Positions 58,208-64,000 of a stretch of DNA of 64,000 nucleotides are shown here, one piece after another; the first letter of the stretch is position 1; the number at the start of each line of letters is the position of its first letter. A model generated the notes under the pieces. The model was not told the origin of the DNA, ran no database searches, and worked only from the letters and a program-made list of their open reading frames with translations. The translations under genes were made by a program, and so were the position numbers. The stretch is from Zeimonas sp050187175 (lineage in GTDB: Bacteria; Pseudomonadota; Gammaproteobacteria; Burkholderiales; Burkholderiaceae_E), in assembly GCA_050187175.1 (NCBI GenBank), contig JBFWXS010000011.1:1-64000 (forward strand). Reading direction: 5' to 3'.

Positions 58208-58951
58208 ATGCCTGCCCACCCTGTCGTCCTCGTCACCGGCGCCGCACGCCGCATAGGCGCCGCCATCGCCCGCCATCTGCATGCGCAGGGGATGGACGTC
58301 GCCGTCCACTTCCGGAGCTCGCAGGCCGAGGCCGATCAGCTGACGGCGGAGCTCGATGCGCTGCGGCCGGGCTCGGCCCTCGCCGTCCGCGGCGACCTGT
58401 CCGACGCCGCGGCCTGCGCCGCGACGGTCGCGCAGGCCGCCGGCTGGCGCGGACGGCTGGACGCGGTCGTCAACAATGCCTCCACGTTCTACCGCACGCC
58501 GATCGGCGAGGTGAGCGAACTGCAGTGGTCCGAGCTGATCGACGGCAACCTGAAGGCCGCCTTCTTCGTCAGCCAGGCCGCCGCGCCGTGGCTGCGCGAC
58601 GCCGGCGGCAGCATCGTCAATCTGTGCGACGTCCATACCGAGCGGCCGCTGAACCAGTTCTCGGTCTACTCGGCGGCCAAGGCGGGCATCGTCGCGCTGA
58701 CGCGCGCGCTCGCGCTCGAGCTGGCGCCTCGCGTCCGCGTCAATGCCGTCTCACCCGGTTCGCTCGACTGGCCAGAAGCCGGCGTGTTCAGCGACGACGA
58801 GCGGCGCTCGATGCAGGCTGCGATTCCGCTCGGGCGCCTCGGCCGCGGCGACGACGTCGCGCGCGCGGTCGCCTTCCTGATCCAGGGCAACGACTACATT
58901 ACCGGCCAGATCCTCGGCGTCGACGGCGGCAGCGGCCTGGTATCGCGCTGA
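58208..58951 (+). CDS. Pteridine reductase / FolM-like short-chain dehydrogenase
   Basis: 247 aa. The Arg-type nucleotide motif VLVTGAARRIGAAIARHL is characteristic of pteridine reductases (TGxxxRxG). Catalytic Tyr/Lys are in FSVYSAAKAGIVALT; NNAS and the C-terminal GQILGVDGGSGL are present. Located 27 bases before folB, so reduction of dihydro- or biopterins in folate metabolism is likely. The Met at 58208 gives the family length; an earlier in-frame ATG at 58175 is less likely. Confidence 0.87.
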   Translation: MPAHPVVLVTGAARRIGAAIARHLHAQGMDVAVHFRSSQAEADQLTAELDALRPGSALAVRGDLSDAAACAATVAQAAGWRGRLDAVVNNASTFYRTPIGEVSELQWSELIDGNLKAAFFVSQAAAPWLRDAGGSIVNLCDVHTERPLNQFSVYSAAKAGIVALTRALALELAPRVRVNAVSPGSLDWPEAGVFSDDERRSMQAAIPLGRLGRGDDVARAVAFLIQGNDYITGQILGVDGGSGLVSR

Positions 58952-58978
58952 CACTGCGGCGCCTGCGAAATCCCGATC

Positions 58979-59359
58979 ATGCAAGCCATTCCATTTCCCG
59001 ATTGCTACCGGATCCTGGTGCAAGACATCGAGATCGACTGCTTCCTCGGCGTCTACGACCGTGAACAGGCGCGCAAGCGCCCTATCGTCGTCGACGTCGA
59101 GCTGTTCGCGCCGCTGCCGGCCGAGCCGGCCACGCGCCGCGACGAGCTGGCCACGACGGTCAACTACGAGCGCGTCGTCGAAGCCGTCGAACGCATCGTC
59201 GGCGATCGCCGCTTCAAGCTGGTCGAGACGCTGTGCAACGAGCTGGCCGACGACCTGATGCGGCTGCCCGGCCTGCGCGCGCTGAAGGTCTCCGTCACCA
59301 AGCCGCAGCCGCTGCCGCGCGCGCGCGCCGTGCGCGTCGAAGTCTGGAGGCAGCCGTGA
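58979..59359 (+). CDS. folB: Dihydroneopterin aldolase
   Basis: 126 aa. Cleaves dihydroneopterin to 6-hydroxymethyl-dihydropterin in folate synthesis. Motifs: YRILVQDIEIDCFLGVYDREQ (substrate-binding), VNYERVVEAVERIV, LVETLCNELADDLM (catalytic Glu region) and VSVTKPQPLPRARAVRVEV. Overlaps ttcA (GTGA) and follows the pteridine reductase gene. Confidence 0.94.
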   Translation: MQAIPFPDCYRILVQDIEIDCFLGVYDREQARKRPIVVDVELFAPLPAEPATRRDELATTVNYERVVEAVERIVGDRRFKLVETLCNELADDLMRLPGLRALKVSVTKPQPLPRARAVRVEVWRQP

Positions 59360-60288
59360 GCGCCGTCATCGTGCCGGCGACGAGCGCCCGCCGCGAGGAG
59401 AAGCTCGCCTACGAACGCAACAAGCTGCACAAGCGGCTGCTGCGACAGACCGGCCAGGCGATCGCCGACTTCGGCATGATCGGCGACGGCGACCGCGTCA
59501 TGGTCTGCCTGTCCGGCGGCAAGGACAGCTACGGCCTGCTCGACCTGCTGCTGACGCTGCGCGAGCGCGCACCGATACGCTTCGACATCATCGCTGTCAA
59601 TCTCGATCAGAAGCAGCCGGGCTTTCCCGAGCACGTACTGCCCGACTACCTGACCGGCCTGGGCGTACCGTTCCACATCGAGAATCAGGACACTTATTCG
59701 ATCGTCACGCGCGTGATCCCCGAGGGACGCACGATGTGCTCGCTGTGCTCGCGGCTGCGCCGCGGCATCCTGTACCGCGTGGCCGACGAGCTCGGCGCCA
59801 CGCGCATCGCGCTCGGCCATCATCGCGACGACATCATCGAGACCTTCTTCCTGAACATGTTCTTCGGCGGCAAGCTGAAGAGCATGCCGCCCAAGCTGGT
59901 CTCCGACGACGGCCGCCACATCGTGATCCGGCCGCTGGCCTACGTGAAGGAAGAGGATCTGCAAGCCTACGCGCAATGGCGCGAGTTCCCCATCATTCCG
60001 TGCAACCTGTGCGGCTCGCAGGAGAACCTCAAGCGCCGCGAGATCAAGCAGCTGATGCGCGAGTGGGAAAAGCGCTTCCCGGGCCGAGTCGAGAACATCT
60101 TCGCGTCGCTGACCCGCGTCACGCCGTCGCACCTGCTCGACCGCGGCCTTTACGACTTCGCCGGCTTGCAGGCCACCGGCGAGCCGCAGGCGGACGGCGA
60201 CATCGCATTCGATGTCGATCCGGCCTTCGAGCAGCCGCCGGCGTCGGCCGCCGTGTCATCGTTCATTCCCGTCAAGCGCGGCGGCTGA
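59356..60288 (+). CDS. ttcA: tRNA 2-thiocytidine(32) biosynthesis protein TtcA
   Basis: ATP- and iron-sulfur-dependent tRNA thiolase, 310 aa, GTG start with CTGGAGG upstream and overlapping the folB stop. The PP-loop is VCLSGGKDSYGLLDLLL; the two CxxC pairs for the cluster are CSLC and CNLC; GHHRDDIIETFFLNMFFGGKL is conserved. Thiolates cytidine 32 of some tRNAs. Confidence 0.95.
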   Translation: MSAVIVPATSARREEKLAYERNKLHKRLLRQTGQAIADFGMIGDGDRVMVCLSGGKDSYGLLDLLLTLRERAPIRFDIIAVNLDQKQPGFPEHVLPDYLTGLGVPFHIENQDTYSIVTRVIPEGRTMCSLCSRLRRGILYRVADELGATRIALGHHRDDIIETFFLNMFFGGKLKSMPPKLVSDDGRHIVIRPLAYVKEEDLQAYAQWREFPIIPCNLCGSQENLKRREIKQLMREWEKRFPGRVENIFASLTRVTPSHLLDRGLYDFAGLQATGEPQADGDIAFDVDPAFEQPPASAAVSSFIPVKRGG

Positions 60289-60330
60289 GGCACGGCGACT
60301 GAAACACGACAATACGGCTACCAACGAATA

Positions 60331-60358
60331 AATAGAATCAAATTCTGTTATACAGAAT
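60331..60358. promoter_or_regulatory. Candidate IclR operator, own promoter
   Basis: AATAGAATCAAATTCTGTTAT (60331-60351, given as positions; core AGAAT-CAA-ATTCT) overlaps a perfect 7-3-7 palindrome ATTCTGT-TAT-ACAGAAT (60342-60358). The first part matches 17 of 21 bases of the element at 61337-61357 upstream of the hydrolase gene. Confidence 0.65.
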
Positions 60359-60430
60359 CTCTGTATCATTCAGAATCGCTGTGGCCCAGGGATAATTCCG
60401 CGACCACACGAAGGGTAAGGAGTCAGCCCC

Positions 60431-61210
60431 ATGTCGGAGAACCAAGCCAGCGTCGCCTCGGTCGATCGCGCCCTGTCGATCCTGGGCGCATTCCGGCCAG
60501 GTGACGCGGCGCTGTCGCTGCATGAACTGGCCCAGCGCACCGGCTTGTACAAGAGCACGATCCTGCGCCTGATCGCCACGCTGGAGAAGCACCACTGCAT
60601 TCAGCGCCTCGATGACGGCCGCTACCAGATGGGTTCGATGCTGCTGCACTGGGGCGGCCTGTACCAGGCCTCGCTGCGGCTCGAAGATCACGTGCTGCCC
60701 ATCCTGCAGGGGCTGGTCCGCGAAACCGGCGAAGGCTCGTCGTTCTTCACCCGCGAGGGCGACGTACGCGTCTGCCTGTTCCGCGTCGATTCGCCGCGCT
60801 CGGTCCGCGATCATGTGCGCGCGGGCGATCTGCTGCCGCTGAACAAGGGAGCTGCCGGCCGCGCGCTGGTCGCCTTCGATCCCGCGCTGACGCCGATCGA
60901 GAAGGCGCCGCAGTCGCCGTTGTTGATCAGCATAGGCGAACGCGAACCCGACATCGCCGCCGTGGCCGCGCCGGTGTTCGGCCCCGGCCCCTCGCTGCGC
61001 GGCGTGCTGGCCGTGTCCGGGCCGAGCAGCCGCTTCGATCAGGCGGCGATAGACACTATCTCGACGGCACTGCTGTCCGCGGCGATCGAAGGCACGCGCC
61101 GGCTCGGCGGCGACCCTGCCATGCTGCAGCGGATGGCGCGCGCCACGGACGCGGCGGCGGAAACTGCCGCGTCACGGCCGCGCCGAAGGTCGGCGGCGAA
61201 AACCGGCTGA
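60431..61210 (+). CDS. IclR-family transcriptional regulator
   Basis: 259 aa. N-terminal winged helix: SVDRALSILGAFRPGDAALSLHELAQRTGLYKSTILRLIATLE, then HHCIQRLDDGRYQMG. The effector domain (LPILQGLVRETGEGSSFF; NKGAAGRALVAF; VAAPVFGPGPSLRGVLAVSGP) is typical. AAGGAG lies upstream of the ATG. It is followed by a co-directional hydrolase gene with its own operator-like palindrome, so it probably controls itself and that gene. Confidence 0.92.
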   Translation: MSENQASVASVDRALSILGAFRPGDAALSLHELAQRTGLYKSTILRLIATLEKHHCIQRLDDGRYQMGSMLLHWGGLYQASLRLEDHVLPILQGLVRETGEGSSFFTREGDVRVCLFRVDSPRSVRDHVRAGDLLPLNKGAAGRALVAFDPALTPIEKAPQSPLLISIGEREPDIAAVAAPVFGPGPSLRGVLAVSGPSSRFDQAAIDTISTALLSAAIEGTRRLGGDPAMLQRMARATDAAAETAASRPRRRSAAKTG

Positions 61211-61336
61211 ACGCGGCGCAGTCGCACGCGGCACGGCTGTGCTCGGCGCGGCGGCGTCCCGTCTGCGCAGGCCAGCCTCGAGCCGGCCACCCATCCCCGC
61301 CAGCCGGCTTTGTTGCTTGACGCCGATTTTCTACTG

Positions 61337-61355
61337 AATAGAATTCAATTCTATT
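61337..61355. promoter_or_regulatory. Perfect 19-bp palindrome before the hydrolase gene
   Basis: AATAGAATT-C-AATTCTATT is a perfect 9-1-9 palindrome, 91 bases upstream of the hydrolase start. It resembles the element in the promoter of the IclR gene and is the likely IclR target. Confidence 0.7.
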
Positions 61356-61445
61356 AATCTCCCGCACATCCCCCATCGCCATGCGGGCGGCCTCATCCAG
61401 CGCCGTCCGCGACTGGCACCGCCATCCGACGTCACCGGGACCGCC

Positions 61446-62324
61446 ATGAGCACTCCCTCCACGAATGCCCTCTATCTCGGCTACGACCAGGCGGCGCTGG
61501 ACCGCGAGTACGACAACCAGAACAAGGTCCCCGGCTTCGACTTCAAGGCCTATCTGGCCTGGTGCGAAGCGCAGAGCCGGTCGGCGCGCGAGCAGCGCCC
61601 CTGCCACCTCGACGTCCGCTACGGCTCGTCGCCGGCCGAACGCATCGACATCTTCCCCGGCGATGCGTCGACCAGGCCGTCTGTCGAGGTCTTCTTCCAC
61701 GGCGGCTACTGGCGGATGCTCGACAAGAAGGACTTCAGCTATATCGCGCACGGCCTCGCGCCGCACGGCGTGACCAGCGTCGTCGTCAACTACGCGCTCA
61801 TTCCGACCGTGACGATGGACGAGCTGGTCGAGCAGTGCCGCCGCGCGCTCGAATGGGCATATCGCAACATCGCCCGCTACGGCGGCGACCCGTCGCGAAT
61901 CCATCTGTCCGGCCATTCCGCCGGCGGACACCTGGTCGCGATGATGATGGCCACCGACTGGAGCACCCGCGCGGCCGACCTGCCGGCGCAGCTGGTGCGC
62001 AGCGCCTGCGCGATCAGCGGCATCTATGAGCTGGAGCCGATCCGCTTGTGCTTCCTGAACAAGACGCTGCAGCTGCGGCCGGAAGAGATCGGGCGCAACA
62101 GCCCGGTACGGCTGGCACGGCATCAGCATGGGCCGCTGGACCTGGTGGTCGGCGGCCGCGAGGGGCCGGAGTACCTGCGGCAGACGACGGCGATGCAGCA
62201 GGCCTGGTCGAACGGCCGCGGCGACCCGCGCGTGACGGTGCTCGACGACGACCATTTCACCATCCGCGCGCAGCTGGCCGATCCGGGCAGCGCACTCGTC
62301 GAGCTGATCACGGCCGGCCGCTGA
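61446..62324 (+). CDS. Alpha/beta hydrolase, kynurenine formamidase-like
   Basis: 292 aa. Hallmarks of the eukaryotic-type arylformamidase group: HGGYW at 85-89 (oxyanion hole) and the nucleophile elbow GHSAGGH at 156-162 with Ser158. Acid/base candidates are in the C-terminal DDDHF segment. No kynurenine-pathway genes are near, so another formamide, ester or carbamate may be the substrate. Located after an IclR gene with a palindromic operator between them. Confidence 0.82.
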   Translation: MSTPSTNALYLGYDQAALDREYDNQNKVPGFDFKAYLAWCEAQSRSAREQRPCHLDVRYGSSPAERIDIFPGDASTRPSVEVFFHGGYWRMLDKKDFSYIAHGLAPHGVTSVVVNYALIPTVTMDELVEQCRRALEWAYRNIARYGGDPSRIHLSGHSAGGHLVAMMMATDWSTRAADLPAQLVRSACAISGIYELEPIRLCFLNKTLQLRPEEIGRNSPVRLARHQHGPLDLVVGGREGPEYLRQTTAMQQAWSNGRGDPRVTVLDDDHFTIRAQLADPGSALVELITAGR

Positions 62325-62555
62325 GCACGGGGAACGGCGGCGGCGGCGGCCGACCGGCTTGGCTTCGGCTGCGGCTTCGGCTTCGGCCCCACCGCGACCG
62401 CGACCGCGGCCAGGAGCCTTTGACCAAACCCGGGCAAGCGCCGACGAGCGCGCCTGCCCGGCTAGAATGCGCATTGCTCCCGCGCCCCCGCGATCCGAGC
62501 GCGCCGGCGCGCGTCCGACGCACCGCCGGCGCTGAACCCTGACGCCCGGCCCCAC

Positions 62556-64000
62556 GTGCGCATCACCCGACTGTTCCGAATCCTCTACGTTTCCTGGCGC
62601 TACGGCCTGGACGAGGTCGCCGCCTCCGGCGCCGCCGCCACCACCGGCTCGCGCTGGGCGCTGGCCGTCGTGCGCGTGCTGCGCTTCGGTCGCCGCTTCG
62701 ACGACCCGCCCGGCCAGCGGCTGCGCGAAGCCCTGGAGAGCCTGGGCCCCATCTTCGTCAAATTCGGACAGGTACTGTCGACGCGACGCGATCTGCTGCC
62801 GCCCGACGTGGCCGACGAGCTGGCGCTGCTGCAGGACCGCGTACCGCCGTTTCCCGGCGACCTCGCCGTCATCGAGATCGAGCGCGGCCTCGGACGGCCG
62901 ATCGATGCACTGTTCGATGCCTTCGACCGCACGCCGATAGCGTCGGCATCGATCGCGCAGGTGCACTTCGCGCGGCTGAAGGACGGCCGCGAAGTCGCCG
63001 TCAAGGTGGTCCGGCCACACATGGCCGCGATCATCGAACGCGACCTGCAGCTACTGCGCACCGCCGGCGCGCTGCTCGTGCGGCTGTCGGCCGACGCGCG
63101 CCGGCTGCGCCCGCTGGACGTCATCGACGAGTTCGATACCTATCTGCACGACGAGCTCGACCTGATCCGCGAGGCTGCCAACGCCAACCAACTGCGCCGC
63201 AACTTCGCCGGCTCGCGCATGCTGCGCATCCCGGAGATGTACTGGGACTGGTGCGCGCCGAACGTCCTCACGATGGAGCGCATGCACGGCATCCCGATCG
63301 GACAGATCGAGCGGATGCGCGCCGCCGGCATCGATCTGAAGAAGCTGTCGCGCGACGGCGTCGAGATCTTCTTCACGCAGGTGTTCCGGCACGGCTTCTT
63401 CCACGCCGACATGCATCCCGGCAACATCCTGGTCGGCGAAGCCGGCGAGGACTTCAACCGCTACATCGCGCTCGACTTCGGCATCGTCGGCACGCTGTCC
63501 GAGTTCGACAAGAACTACCTGGCGCAGAACTTCCTCGCCTTCTTCCGCCGCGACTACCACCGCGTCGCGCAGCTGCACGTCGAATCGGGCTGGGTCCCGG
63601 CAAGCACGCGCGTCGAGGAGCTCGAAGGCGCGATCCGCAGCTGCTGCGAGCCGTTCTTCGATCGTCCGCTGAAGGAGATCTCGCTGGGTCTCGTGCTGCT
63701 GCGGCTGTTCCAGGCCTCGCGCCGCTTCAACGTCGAGATCCAGCCGCAGCTGGTACTGCTGCAGAAGACGCTGCTGAACATCGAAGGCCTGGGCCGCCAG
63801 CTCGATCCCGACCTCGACCTGTGGGTCACCGCCAAGCCCATCCTCGAGCGCTGGATGAACGAGCAGATCGGCTGGCGCGGCTTCGCCGAACGCGTGCGGC
63901 AGGAAGCACCGCAATGGTCGCGGCTGCTGCCGGAGCTGCCGCGGCTGATTCACGCAGCGCTGGCGCGGCAGACGGCTCCGCCGGATGCGACTCAGGTGCT
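62556..64000 (+). CDS. ubiB: UbiB protein kinase-like, ubiquinone biosynthesis (3' end outside window)
   Basis: Partial: 481 codons run to the window edge without a stop; family length is about 510-540. GTG start at 62556. Signature motifs of the UbiB/ADCK family: KxGQ at 69-72 (FVKFGQVLSTRRDLLP), Ala-rich loop ASIAQVHFA, ExD-type DELDLIREA, FFHADMHPGNILV and the LDFGIVG metal motif. Supports aerobic ubiquinone synthesis as an atypical ATPase, with C-terminal membrane helices expected beyond the edge. The 231-base spacer upstream holds GGCTTC- and CGCGAC-type short repeats only. Confidence 0.93.
   Translation, partial: MRITRLFRILYVSWRYGLDEVAASGAAATTGSRWALAVVRVLRFGRRFDDPPGQRLREALESLGPIFVKFGQVLSTRRDLLPPDVADELALLQDRVPPFPGDLAVIEIERGLGRPIDALFDAFDRTPIASASIAQVHFARLKDGREVAVKVVRPHMAAIIERDLQLLRTAGALLVRLSADARRLRPLDVIDEFDTYLHDELDLIREAANANQLRRNFAGSRMLRIPEMYWDWCAPNVLTMERMHGIPIGQIERMRAAGIDLKKLSRDGVEIFFTQVFRHGFFHADMHPGNILVGEAGEDFNRYIALDFGIVGTLSEFDKNYLAQNFLAFFRRDYHRVAQLHVESGWVPASTRVEELEGAIRSCCEPFFDRPLKEISLGLVLLRLFQASRRFNVEIQPQLVLLQKTLLNIEGLGRQLDPDLDLWVTAKPILERWMNEQIGWRGFAERVRQEAPQWSRLLPELPRLIHAALARQTAPPDATQV

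Overview
The window is GC-rich bacterial chromosome, almost wall to wall genes. Gene content and order point to a betaproteobacterium of the order Burkholderiales: a Cys-poor dksA beside a COG0523 GTPase and a Fur-family gene, dapF/DUF484/xerC, two LpxL-type acyltransferases beside metK, a SAH riboswitch ahead of ahcY-tlyA-metF, and several TctC/Bug solute-binding proteins. An Alcaligenaceae-like soil or water catabolic generalist fits, but the family is a guess. No rRNA, tRNA, prophage, insertion sequence or CRISPR array was seen.

Layout. 0.3-5.6 kb: a CoA-transferase/TctC/acyl-CoA dehydrogenase operon with a divergent LysR regulator. 5.6-23.3 kb: housekeeping block with dksA, a COG0523 GTPase, a Fur-family regulator, rlmI, xerC, DUF484, dapF, two lipid A acyltransferases, metK, pdxH, and the methyl-cycle genes ahcY, tlyA and metF flanked by two degenerate HD-GYP paralogues. 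23.3-41.4 kb: a catabolic island with an eight-gene operon (peptide-type ABC transporter with MmgE/PrpD, HyuA and HyuB inside it), a divergent thiol-dioxygenase-like cupin gene, the heterotetrameric sarcosine oxidase operon soxB-D-A-G, and a LysR regulator. 41.4-46.4 kb: core genes (5-formyl-THF cyclo-ligase, Slt, an NDUFA9-like SDR, Cca). 46.4-56.6 kb: two more catabolic modules (amidohydrolase/cupin/TctC/TauD/alpha-beta hydrolase with a GntR; CoA transferase/acyl-CoA dehydrogenase/TctC with a FadR-like regulator). 56.6-64 kb: DUF2905, a MidA-like methyltransferase, pteridine reductase, folB, ttcA, IclR with a kynurenine-formamidase-like hydrolase, and a ubiB cut by the window edge.

How the genes work together. 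The most interesting unit is 23.3-41.4 kb. The same 15-bp LysR-type element (13 of 15 bases identical) lies upstream of the sarcosine oxidase operon and of the transporter/HyuAB operon 6 kb away, with a related half-site before the cupin gene. This suggests one regulon that imports an N-methylated cyclic amide such as N-methylhydantoin, opens it with the ATP-dependent HyuAB and oxidises the resulting sarcosine. The N-carbamoylsarcosine amidase such a route needs is not in the window. Other divergent promoters carry clear operator-like palindromes: a GGATCC-centred array for the GntR, and matching AATAGAAT/ATTCT elements for the IclR and its neighbour.

Technical notes. Both 100-N gaps are flanked by an exact 127-bp repeat. 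Removing one copy plus the Ns restores an intact frame in each interrupted gene, so these are assembly joins, not biology. Many coding sequences carry in-frame imperfect tandem repeats of 12-24 bp in linkers or termini.
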